From positions 1-25,403 of the forward strand of contig CAZEFK010000105.1 of the NCBI GenBank assembly GCA_964511405.1: a DNA stretch of 25,403 nt, written 5' to 3'. This DNA comes from CAZEFK01 sp964511405 (lineage in GTDB: Bacteria; Pseudomonadota; Alphaproteobacteria; Elsterales; Elsteraceae). The position numbers were made by a program, and so were the translations under genes. Of the stretch, positions 8,030 through 15,561 are shown in pieces. The notes beneath the pieces are model-generated. The model had not been told where the DNA came from and did not search any database. It saw only the letters and a program-made list of their open reading frames with translations. Position 1 is the stretch's first letter. Each line of letters starts with the position of its first letter.

Positions 8030-8571
8030 GCCTCGCGACTGGCGGGCGAGGCCCAGACCTTGATCGCGGTCGGGCCGGTGTCGCCGTCGGCCTGGACATA
8101 CTGGACCACGGTGCCGTCGGCCAAGTCGTCGAAGCCGCCGTCGATCAGGCTGTTGCGGTGAAAATAGAGCTGGCCGCCGGTGTTGGTCTGGATGAAGCCG
8201 AAGTCCTGGTCCCTGTTGAGCTGGGTCACCTGACCCACGACCACGGTCTCGTGCGGCAGCACCGTGCCCGAGATCCGCGCCTTGAACGCCTTCAGCTGGC
8301 GCTCGGCGGCGTGGAAGGCGTCGCGAATCGCGGCGCGCAGCTCCGGATGGCCGTGGTTGGCGCGGCTGACCACCAGCTCGGTCCCCGGCACCGACAGCTC
8401 GATGTGAACGTCGTAGCGCGGGGCGGCGGTAGTGGTGGCCTCGACCGCGACGCGGCAGCCGATCAGGTGGTCATAGAGGCGGTCGAGCTTGGCGACGTGG
8501 TTGCGCACGTCGTCCTCGATCTGCGGCGAGTTCGACATGTTGTGGAAACTGAGCTCGAGGGGCACGTCCAT
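8026..8571 (-). CDS. HPF/RaiA ribosome-associated protein fused to a cold-shock domain
   Basis: Encodes 181 residues from ATG 8571. Residues about 3-100 match the ribosome-hibernation/RaiA fold (LELSFHNMSNSPQIEDDVR, then RAAIRDAFHAAERQLKAF). Residues about 111-175 form a CspA-type cold-shock domain with RNP1-like FGFIQ and RNP2-like LYFHRNS. HPF/RaiA proteins bind the decoding centre of the 30S subunit and silence or protect idle ribosomes. The added nucleic-acid-binding domain would give a second RNA contact (inference). The longer frame upstream is the antisense of yihA; the ATG chosen follows a near-perfect Shine-Dalgarno GGAGGTGA at 8586-8579. That site is buried in a hairpin. The gene follows yihA by 56 bases. 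Confidence 0.92.
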   Translation of the reverse strand: MDVPLELSFHNMSNSPQIEDDVRNHVAKLDRLYDHLIGCRVAVEATTTAAPRYDVHIELSVPGTELVVSRANHGHPELRAAIRDAFHAAERQLKAFKARISGTVLPHETVVVGQVTQLNRDQDFGFIQTNTGGQLYFHRNSLIDGGFDDLADGTVVQYVQADGDTGPTAIKVWASPASREA

Positions 8572-8607
8572 GATTGCGTCACCTCCGTGACTCGGAGGAC
8601 GGCAATC
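8572..8607 (-). promoter_or_regulatory. Ribosome-binding-site-sequestering hairpin before the HPF/cold-shock gene
   Basis: On the minus-strand transcript the 5' arm GAUUG-C-CGU-CCUCCG is followed by loop AGUCA and the 3' arm CGGAGG-UG-ACG-CAAUC. This gives 14 base pairs interrupted by a one-base and a two-base bulge. The 3' arm contains the whole Shine-Dalgarno GGAGG and ends at the base before the AUG. There is no U-tract after it, so an intrinsic terminator for yihA is unlikely. The geometry is that of an RNA thermometer or a protein-controlled translational operator. The pairing is read directly from the sequence; the function is inferred. Confidence 0.6.
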
Positions 8608-8627
8608 GCCGGGCCCGGGTTCCTCGG

Positions 8628-9302
8628 TCAGGAGACCGGAACCGGCGGCATGGCCTCCGCAGCGGCGAGGTCGGCCAGCCCGGCGCGCAGCGCCTCGATG
8701 CCGAGGCCGGTCTCGGCGCTGGTCGCGATCACCACCGGATGGGCGGCCGGGCGGGTCGCCAGGGTCCGGGCGGCCGCGTCGACCGCGGCGGCGCGGGCCG
8801 TGGCCGGCAGCTTGTCGATCTTGGTCAGGACCAGCTGGTAGGACACCGCCGCCTTGTCCAGCCGGCCCATCATCTCGGCGTCGTTGGGCTTGATGCCGTG
8901 GCGCGCATCGACCAGCAGGCACAGCCGGCGCAGGGTCGCCCGGCCCTTGAGGTAGGCGTCGATCGCCTCGGTCCAACGCTTGATCTCGGCCTTGGACGCC
9001 TCGGCATAGCCGTAGCCGGGCATGTCGACGATCAGCAGCCGGTCGTCCAACGAGAAGAAGTTGAGCTGGCGGGTGCGGCCCGGCGTATTCGAGGTGCGGG
9101 CAAGCGCCAACTGGCCGGTGACGGCGTTGATCAGGCTCGACTTGCCGACATTGGAGCGGCCGAGGAATGCGACCTCGGGCAAGCTGTGCGGCGGCAGCGA
9201 GCCCAAGTCGGCCGCCGCCCACACGAACCGGCAGGGGCGCGCGAACAGAAGCCGCCCGCGCTCGCGGGCGGCCTCGTCGTCGGTGTCCAGGTCCGCGGTC
9301 AA
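8628..9302 (-). CDS. yihA: Ribosome biogenesis GTPase YihA/EngB
   Basis: Encodes 224 residues from a TTG at 9302 that overlaps the yidC stop (TTGA, 9299-9302). EngB/YsxC/YihA GTPases act late in 50S subunit assembly. G-motifs are plain: P-loop GRSNVGKSS (residues 48-56), G3 DMPGYGYAE, G4 LTKID and G5 TSAETG. No Met or good GTG lies between the TTG and the conserved LPEVAFLGRSN at the right distance, so the TTG start is preferred even though its Shine-Dalgarno is weak. Translation would then depend on ribosomes finishing yidC. Position directly after yidC is common in Alphaproteobacteria. Confidence 0.95.
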   Translation of the reverse strand: MTADLDTDDEAARERGRLLFARPCRFVWAAADLGSLPPHSLPEVAFLGRSNVGKSSLINAVTGQLALARTSNTPGRTRQLNFFSLDDRLLIVDMPGYGYAEASKAEIKRWTEAIDAYLKGRATLRRLCLLVDARHGIKPNDAEMMGRLDKAAVSYQLVLTKIDKLPATARAAAVDAAARTLATRPAAHPVVIATSAETGLGIEALRAGLADLAAAEAMPPVPVS

Positions 9303-11023
9303 GCCGGCGACTTACGCACCGTGACCTGGCCGGTGCGGCGCGTTAAGAAATATTGTTGCGCCATCGACAGGGTGTTGTTCCACGCCCAGTAGACCACCAG
9401 CCCGGCCGGGAAGTGCGCCAGCATGAAGGTGAAGATCACCGGCATGACCATGAACAGCTTGGCCTGGACCGGGTCGGGCGGCTGCGGGTTCAACCGCTGC
9501 TGCAGGAACATCGTGATGCCCATGATGATCGGCCAGGCGCCCAGCATCAGGGCCTCCGGCGGCATCCACGGGATCAGGCCGAACAGGTTGAACACCGTGG
9601 TCGGGTCCGGCGCCGAGAGGTCGTGGATCCAGCCGAAGAACGGCTGGTGGCGCATCTCGATGGTCACGAACAGGACCTTGTACAGCGAGAAGAACACCGG
9701 GATCTGCAGCGCGATCGGCAGGCAGCCCGAGACCGGGTTGACCTTCTCGCGCTTGTAGACCTGCATCAGCTCGGCGTTCATCTTCTGGCGGTCGTCGCCG
9801 TACTTCTCCTTCAGCTCGGCCATGAGGGGGCTGAGCCGCTTCATCTTGGCCATCGCCCGATAGGAGTAGTTGGCCACCGGGAAGAACAGCGCGCGGATGC
9901 ACACCGTCAGCATCAGGATGGCGACGCCGAAATTGCCGACCGCGCCATAGATCCAGTCGAGCAGGCTGAAGATCGGCCGGGTCAGGAAGAAGAACCAGCC
10001 CCAGTCCACCGCATAGTCGAAGCGGGTGATGCCCAGGTCGTTCTTATAGGCGGTCAGCAGCTTGACTTCCTTGGCGCCGGCGAACAGGCGGGACTCGTCG
10101 GCGACGGTGGCGCCGGGAGCGACCTCGCGGGCCTGGGCCAGGTCGTCGATCTGGTAATGGTCGACGCCGTCGCGCACGGTGTGCGTGACATGGGTCGTCA
10201 CCGCCTCCTTCTGGTCGGGGATCAGCGCCACCAGCCAGTATTTGTCGGTGAAGCCCAGCCAGCCGCCGGTCGAGGCCTCGGTGATCGGCTGGGTCTCGTC
10301 CTTCAGCGCCTTGTACTTGAACTCGCGCAGGCGGTCGCCCAGCATGCCGACCACGCCCTCATGCAGGATGTAGTAGCCGAGCAGCGGCGGCGTGCCGGTG
10401 CGCGCGACCCGCTCATAGGGCAGCAGCTTGACGGCGGTGGCGCCGTGGTTCTCGACCTCCTGGCGGATCGAAATCATGTAGTCGCGGTCGATCGCGATCA
10501 CGCGCCGGAAGGTCAGGCCCTGGCCGTTGTCCCAGCTCAGCGTCACCGGCTCGCCGGGCCGCAGCACGTCGCGGTCGGCGGTCCAGCGGGTGTCGGGACC
10601 GGGCAGGGCGACGCCGGGGGTATCGGCCGTCCAGCCGCCGTCGTCGTAATAGGCGTCGGCGGTGCCCGCCGGGTTCAGCAGGGTGATCGGCGGCGAGTTC
10701 GGATCGACCGTCTCGCGATAGGTGATCAGCGTGATGTCGTCGATGCGGCCGCCGGTCAGCGAGATCGAGCCGCTCACCCGCGGGGTCTCGATCTTGACGC
10801 GCGGCGTGTCGGCGATCATGGCGGCGCGGCTGGGGGCCGCGGCGGCCGGGGTGGCGCTGCCGGCGGCCGGCACGCTGCCCGACGGTGGCGTGCCGGCCGC
10901 CGGTTGGGCCGCCTGCTCGGTCTTGGCCGGCTCCGGCGGTTTCGGCGCCGGGAAGAAATACTGGGATCCGAACAGGATCACTGCCGACAGGGCAAAGGCG
11001 AGGATAAGGTTCTTCTGATCCAT
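9299..11023 (-). CDS. yidC: Membrane protein insertase YidC (Oxa1 family)
   Basis: Encodes 574 residues from ATG 11023. YidC inserts inner-membrane proteins alone or with SecYEG. The N-terminal signal-anchor MDQKNLILAFALSAVILFG is followed by a Pro/Ala-rich linker and the large periplasmic beta-sandwich domain. The C-terminal Oxa1 core has five membrane segments including VCIRALFFPVANYSYRAMAK (with the conserved groove arginine), VNPVSGCLPIALQIPVFFSL and VYWAWNNTLSMAQQYFLTRR. The length is normal for Gram-negative YidC with a P1 domain. It lies between yidD and yihA in the usual order. A small hairpin (11042-11057) and an AGGGGG element precede the start. Confidence 0.97.
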   Translation of the reverse strand: MDQKNLILAFALSAVILFGSQYFFPAPKPPEPAKTEQAAQPAAGTPPSGSVPAAGSATPAAAAPSRAAMIADTPRVKIETPRVSGSISLTGGRIDDITLITYRETVDPNSPPITLLNPAGTADAYYDDGGWTADTPGVALPGPDTRWTADRDVLRPGEPVTLSWDNGQGLTFRRVIAIDRDYMISIRQEVENHGATAVKLLPYERVARTGTPPLLGYYILHEGVVGMLGDRLREFKYKALKDETQPITEASTGGWLGFTDKYWLVALIPDQKEAVTTHVTHTVRDGVDHYQIDDLAQAREVAPGATVADESRLFAGAKEVKLLTAYKNDLGITRFDYAVDWGWFFFLTRPIFSLLDWIYGAVGNFGVAILMLTVCIRALFFPVANYSYRAMAKMKRLSPLMAELKEKYGDDRQKMNAELMQVYKREKVNPVSGCLPIALQIPVFFSLYKVLFVTIEMRHQPFFGWIHDLSAPDPTTVFNLFGLIPWMPPEALMLGAWPIIMGITMFLQQRLNPQPPDPVQAKLFMVMPVIFTFMLAHFPAGLVVYWAWNNTLSMAQQYFLTRRTGQVTVRKSPA

Positions 11024-11041
11024 GACCGAACGGGTCCCCCT

Positions 11042-11057
11042 GACGGCAGCGGCCGTC
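11042..11057 (-). other. Intercistronic hairpin between yidD and yidC
   Basis: GACGGC (11042-11047) and GCCGTC (11052-11057) form a perfect six-base-pair stem with a four-base loop, starting on the last base of the yidD stop codon. No T-run follows. It leaves the downstream AGGGGG ribosome-binding element free, so it may stabilise or mark a processing point rather than block translation. Confidence 0.4.
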
Positions 11058-11326
11058 TAGAATCGAAGCTTCGTGACCAGCCGCGCCCGCGGCTTGGGCG
11101 ATTGCGGCGGCACCGGGTCGTAGCCGGCGCCGCCGCCCCAGGGATGGCAGCGCAGGATCCGCCGCGCCGCCAGCAGGCTGCCCCGTGCCGCCCCGTGGCG
11201 GTGGAGGGCCTCGATCGCGTAGTGCGAGCAGCTCGGCTCGAACCGGCAGGACGGCGGAAAGAACGGGCGCAGCAGCAGTTGATAGCCGCGCACCGCGAGC
11301 GCCAGAGCCCAGGCGAGGCCGCTCAC
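11057..11326 (-). CDS. yidD: Membrane protein insertion efficiency factor YidD
   Basis: Encodes 89 residues from a GTG at 11326 that overlaps the rnpA stop (GTGA, 11323-11326). The family signature is complete: GYQLLLRPFFPPSCRFEPSCSHYAIEA, then RILRCHPW and GYDPVP, with three conserved cysteines and an amphipathic N-terminal helix. YidD is a small inner-membrane-associated protein that helps YidC-dependent insertion. A longer frame reaching further upstream only reads antiframe rnpA sequence, so the short start is correct. The C-terminus has a basic extension (SPKPRARLVTKLRF). Confidence 0.95.
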   Translation of the reverse strand: MSGLAWALALAVRGYQLLLRPFFPPSCRFEPSCSHYAIEALHRHGAARGSLLAARRILRCHPWGGGAGYDPVPPQSPKPRARLVTKLRF

Positions 11327-11679
11327 GGCGCGGACTCGCGCCAGACCTTCAGCCGCTTCAGGGCCGTCTCGAGGTCCGCGATCAGCTCGGGCCAGGGCCG
11401 CTCGGCCGTGGCGTCGCGCGCCACCAGCACATAGTCGTGCCCCGGTGCGGCGTGCGGCGCCAGCACGGCATCGACCGCCGCGCGCAGGCGGCGGCGCGCC
11501 CGGTTGCGGCGGACGGCATTGCCGACCTTGCGGCTGGCGGTGAATCCGATGGCCCGGCGATCCGGATCCGCGGCGGGGGCCACCTGCAGCAGCAGGCCGG
11601 GGGCCACCCATTTGCGGCGCGACGCGGCGACGCGAAGGAAATCGGCGCGGACCTTCAGGCGCGGCAGCCGGCCTGCCAT
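11323..11679 (-). CDS. rnpA: Ribonuclease P protein component RnpA
   Basis: Encodes 118 residues from ATG 11679, giving the N-terminus MAGRLPRLKVRADFLRVA. RnpA binds the M1 RNA and helps position the pre-tRNA 5' leader for cleavage. The central RNR signature is present as GFTASRKVGNAVRRNRARRR, with the upstream basic and aromatic cleft residues (RKWVAPGLLLQV). The start at 11766 seen in the same frame would overlap rpmH and is rejected. It follows rpmH by 37 bases, the almost universal pairing, and overlaps yidD by four bases. Confidence 0.95.
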   Translation of the reverse strand: MAGRLPRLKVRADFLRVAASRRKWVAPGLLLQVAPAADPDRRAIGFTASRKVGNAVRRNRARRRLRAAVDAVLAPHAAPGHDYVLVARDATAERPWPELIADLETALKRLKVWRESAP

Positions 11680-11695
11680 GCCCGGGCGTGCCGGT

Positions 11696-11720
11696 GCCAG
11701 GCTAACCCGCGCCAGGCTAA
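11696..11720. repeat. Short direct repeat in the rpmH-rnpA spacer
   Basis: GCCAGGCTAA occurs at 11696-11705 and again at 11711-11720, the second copy covering the rpmH stop codon. It probably reflects a small local duplication of the rpmH end; no function is evident. Confidence 0.5.
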
Positions 11721-11851
11721 GCCGATAGCCGCTTGCGGCCCTTCGCGCGGCGGGCGTTAAGCACATTGCGGCCGCCCACGGTCGCCATGCGGGAGCGGAA
11801 GCCGTGCCGCCGCTTGCGGATCAGCCGGCTCGGCTGGTAGGTGCGTTTCAC
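11717..11851 (-). CDS. rpmH: 50S ribosomal protein L34
   Basis: Encodes 44 residues from a GTG at 11851. The protein reads KRTYQPSRLIRKRRHGFRSR and ends NARRAKGRKRLSA after its first residue, a full match to L34, a basic peptide of the large subunit. The start is fixed by the invariant KRTYQPS; the longer frame to 11953 reads through the promoter and is rejected. GGGAGA lies just upstream as ribosome-binding site. The gene heads the rpmH-rnpA-yidD-yidC-yihA cluster and has its own near-consensus promoter. Confidence 0.97.
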   Translation of the reverse strand: MKRTYQPSRLIRKRRHGFRSRMATVGGRNVLNARRAKGRKRLSA

Positions 11852-11878
11852 GATGGGTCTCCCAGAAAAGCGGCGGCA

Positions 11879-11907
11879 TGTATAGGGGGTGGTCCCGGGA
11901 TAGTCAA
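11879..11907 (-). promoter_or_regulatory. Sigma-70 promoter of the rpmH cluster
   Basis: On the minus strand TTGACT (11907-11902) is followed after exactly 17 bases by TATACA (11884-11879). The expected transcription start, near 11872, leaves an untranslated leader of about 20 bases before the rpmH GTG. This is the best promoter in the window, as expected for a ribosomal-protein gene. I found no DnaA boxes in the 11852-12107 spacer, so there is no sign of oriC here; the rest of that spacer (11908-12107) shows nothing recognisable. Confidence 0.85.
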
Positions 11908-12107
11908 TCGCAGGGCAGCCGTCCGCAGCGGCGGCTTGGGGCGTCGCCGACACATATGGCCCTGGCCGCGCCGGATCGGGCCTTCGGGGCCGACGCAGGG
12001 TCGATCCGCCGCAGCTGCGGGCCCCAGATCGATGGTTTGAGCTAGACCACGGCGGCTAGCCGCGTTACACCGCAGCGGCGAACGGCTTGGGGAAGTGGTG
12101 ACCGGCG

Positions 12108-12281
12108 ATGGGTCAATTCGTGCTCGGAGGCTTGGCGTCGGCGATCGGCCTGGGCGCGCTGTACGGCGCCTCGCAGGCCCACGACAACGACCTGCTCTAT
12201 GTGGGTGGCTTGGCCCTGTTCGCCGGCTCGGTCCTGTACGTGTTCAACCTGGTCCGGCGCAACGTCGGCAGCGAGCACTGA
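12108..12281 (+). CDS. Small two-helix membrane protein, function unknown
   Basis: Encodes 57 residues from ATG 12108. Two hydrophobic helices are predicted by eye, about residues 3-21 (FVLGGLASAIGLGALYGAS) and 30-48 (LYVGGLALFAGSVLYVF), joined by a polar AHDND turn and followed by a basic tail NLVRRNVGSEH. The positive end suggests a cytoplasmic C-terminus. A GGGGAAG at 12089-12095 is a distant ribosome-binding site. I recognise no family. It stands alone on this strand, between the divergent rpmH promoter and the convergent rlmI gene, whose stop lies only three bases away. The clean helix pattern makes a real gene more likely than a chance frame. Confidence 0.7.
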   Translation: MGQFVLGGLASAIGLGALYGASQAHDNDLLYVGGLALFAGSVLYVFNLVRRNVGSEH

Positions 12282-12284
12282 CCG

Positions 12285-13496
12285 TCAATCCAGCTGCAGC
12301 AACTGCCCCTTGAGGTAGGCGCTTTCGGGCAGGAACGGATGGACGGGGTGGTCGGGGGCGGCCCCGGCCGAGCGCAGGATGCGGCCACTGCGGCGCGCGC
12401 GGGAGAGGCCGGCGCGGACTTCGGCGGCGAAGGCATCGGGCTCGACATTGTGGCTGCAGGACGCCACGAACAGGAACCCCTGCGGGCGCACCAGCCCGGC
12501 CGCCAGCCGCGCCATCCGCCGATAGGCCTTCAGGCCCACGGCCAGGTCCTTGCGCGACTTGACGAAGGCCGGCGGGTCGGCGACCACGATGTCGTAGCGC
12601 TCGCCGGCGTCGAGCAGCTTTTCCATGACCTCGAAGCCGTCGCCGGCGGTGACCGTCAGCCGCTCGGCCACGCCGTTGAGCGCGGCCGAGGCCTGGCAGG
12701 CCTCGAGCGCCGGCTTGGACCGGTCGACCAGATGGGCTGACGCCGCGCCCGCGACCAGCGCCGTGATGCCGAAGCCGCCGCCATAGGCGTACAGGTCCAG
12801 GACCCGGGCGCCGCTGCCGAGCCGCGCGATCGCCGCGCGATTGTCGCGCTGGTCGTGGAACCAGCCGGTCTTCTGGCCGGCCAGCGGGTCGATGCGAAAG
12901 CGGGCACCGTTCTCGATCAGCTCGACCGGCTGGTCCAGGCTGCCGGCGGCGACCTCGACCCCGGTCGCCAGGCCCTCGGTTTCGCGCGCCGAGCTGTCGT
13001 TGCGCAGCACCACGGCGCGCGGCGCCAGCGCCTGGGCCACCGCATCAAGCAGCGGCGCCTTCAGGGCGTCGATGCCGGCCGTGTTCAGCTGCAGCACGGC
13101 GACGTCGCCATACCGATCGACCACCAGCCCGGGCAGGCCGTCAGCCTCGGCGTGGATCAGGCGGTAGAACGGGCTGCCGATCAGGCGGTCGCGCAGGTCC
13201 CGGGCCCGCACCAGCCGTTCGGCCAGGAACGCGGCATCGATGCGGGCGGCGGGATCGCGGCTGAGGAGGCGGGCGCTGACCAGCGGATGGGGGTTGAACA
13301 TCGCCGTGCCCAGCCGCTCGCCCGACGCCGCGGCCAGGGCGACCAGCGTCCCCGGCGGCAGCGCCTTGGCCGCCGGGGTCATGGCAACCTCGTTGGAATA
13401 GACCCAGGGATGGCCGCCCAGGACCCGGCGCTGGCGGTCGGGCTGAAGGCTGACGACCGGGCGCGTGTCGGCGGCGAGCGCGCCGTCGGCGCTCAC
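12285..13496 (-). CDS. rlmI: 23S rRNA (cytosine-C5)-methyltransferase, RlmI family
   Basis: Encodes 403 residues from a GTG at 13496 overlapping the gpt stop (GTGA, 13493-13496). E. coli RlmI makes m5C1962 in 23S rRNA using S-adenosylmethionine. The N-terminal PUA domain carries GGHPWVYSNEV. A linker domain with LPGLVVDRYGDVAVLQ and GQKTGWFHDQRDNR follows. The Rossmann methyltransferase shows VLDLYAYGGGFG, the VVADPPAFVKS motif and the catalytic-cysteine region FVASCSHNV. A longer frame from 13568 lies over gpt and is rejected. The exact target base is assumed from homology. Confidence 0.92.
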   Translation of the reverse strand: MSADGALAADTRPVVSLQPDRQRRVLGGHPWVYSNEVAMTPAAKALPPGTLVALAAASGERLGTAMFNPHPLVSARLLSRDPAARIDAAFLAERLVRARDLRDRLIGSPFYRLIHAEADGLPGLVVDRYGDVAVLQLNTAGIDALKAPLLDAVAQALAPRAVVLRNDSSARETEGLATGVEVAAGSLDQPVELIENGARFRIDPLAGQKTGWFHDQRDNRAAIARLGSGARVLDLYAYGGGFGITALVAGAASAHLVDRSKPALEACQASAALNGVAERLTVTAGDGFEVMEKLLDAGERYDIVVADPPAFVKSRKDLAVGLKAYRRMARLAAGLVRPQGFLFVASCSHNVEPDAFAAEVRAGLSRARRSGRILRSAGAAPDHPVHPFLPESAYLKGQLLQLD

Positions 13497-13987
13497 CGTC
13501 GGCTGCCGCGGGCGACGGCGATCGGCTGCGCGAACTGCAGCTCGACATCCCAAGGGAACAGGATCCAAGTGTCCTGGCTGACCTCGGTGATGAAGGTGTC
13601 GACCATCGGCCGCCCGGACGGCTTGGCGTAGATCGTGGCAAAATGCGCCTTGGGCAGCATCTCGCGGACCACGCGGGCGGTCACGCCGGTGTCGACCAGG
13701 TCGTCGACGATCAGCAGGCCGGTGCCGTCGCCGGCGACCGGCTTCAGCACCTTGGGCTGGCCCTTCTGGCGGTCGTCATAGGTGTGGACGCAGATGGTGT
13801 CGACCAGCCGCAGCTCCAGCTCGCGGGCCACGATCGCGGCCGGGACCAGGCCGCCCCGGGCGACCGCGACGATCCCGGACCACGGCCCGTGCTCATGCAG
13901 CCGCCAGGCCAGCGCCTTGGCGTGACGGTGCAGCTCCTCCCAGCTGACTGGGAAGGTCTTGACGACCGGCGACGGGCTGTCGTCCAC
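13493..13987 (-). CDS. gpt: Xanthine-guanine phosphoribosyltransferase
   Basis: Encodes 164 residues from a GTG at 13987 with GGAG eight bases upstream. Gpt salvages xanthine and guanine with PRPP to XMP and GMP at the inner face of the membrane. The PRPP-binding loop is LLIVDDLVDTGVTA; other family segments are VAVARGGLVPAAIVARELEL, the base-contacting TICVHTYDD and the C-terminal WILFPWDVELQF. It lies 36 bases after xylB and overlaps rlmI by four bases, so the three are probably one transcript. The length is slightly above E. coli Gpt and typical of alphaproteobacterial homologues. Confidence 0.94.
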   Translation of the reverse strand: MDDSPSPVVKTFPVSWEELHRHAKALAWRLHEHGPWSGIVAVARGGLVPAAIVARELELRLVDTICVHTYDDRQKGQPKVLKPVAGDGTGLLIVDDLVDTGVTARVVREMLPKAHFATIYAKPSGRPMVDTFITEVSQDTWILFPWDVELQFAQPIAVARGSRR

Positions 13988-14023
13988 GGCGATATCTCCA
14001 AGTCCGAACGGGTGTGCGGCCTT

Positions 14024-15505
<1,482 letters not shown>

Positions 15506-15543
15506 CTGCCGCTTCCCCGCGTCATGTCCTCGGGAGGCGGCAG
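15506..15543 (-). promoter_or_regulatory. Hairpin covering the xylB ribosome-binding site
   Basis: On the minus-strand transcript CUGCCGCCUCCC (15543-15532) pairs with GGGAAGCGGCAG (15517-15506), 11 of 12 positions, around a 14-base loop. The 3' arm includes most of the GGGGAAG ribosome-binding site and ends on the base before the AUG. It lies 18 bases past the pstB stop and lacks a U-tract, so it could instead cap the pst mRNA 3' end against nucleases. Confidence 0.5.
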
Positions 15544-15561
15544 TCTAGGGCAGGGGCGCGA

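Noticed and set aside
8572..8607. Reading the hairpin as the intrinsic terminator of yihA
   Set aside because: No U-tract follows; the arm instead overlaps the ribosome-binding site and abuts the next AUG.
5337..8841. Long plus-strand frames (up to about 950 codons) over the FMN protein, GST and LysR region
   Set aside because: They are antisense to, or out of frame with, genes that have clear family motifs.
8572..9222. Extension of the HPF frame to a 398-residue protein
   Set aside because: The added part reads yihA in the wrong frame; the strong Shine-Dalgarno at 8579-8586 marks the real start at 8571.
9353..11434. 693-codon plus-strand frame opposite yidC, yidD and rnpA
   Set aside because: Antisense shadow of the confirmed cluster; composition is low-complexity with no recognisable domain.
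11852..12107. Possible oriC next to rpmH
   Set aside because: No DnaA boxes, no AT-rich unwinding element and no dnaA or dnaN nearby.
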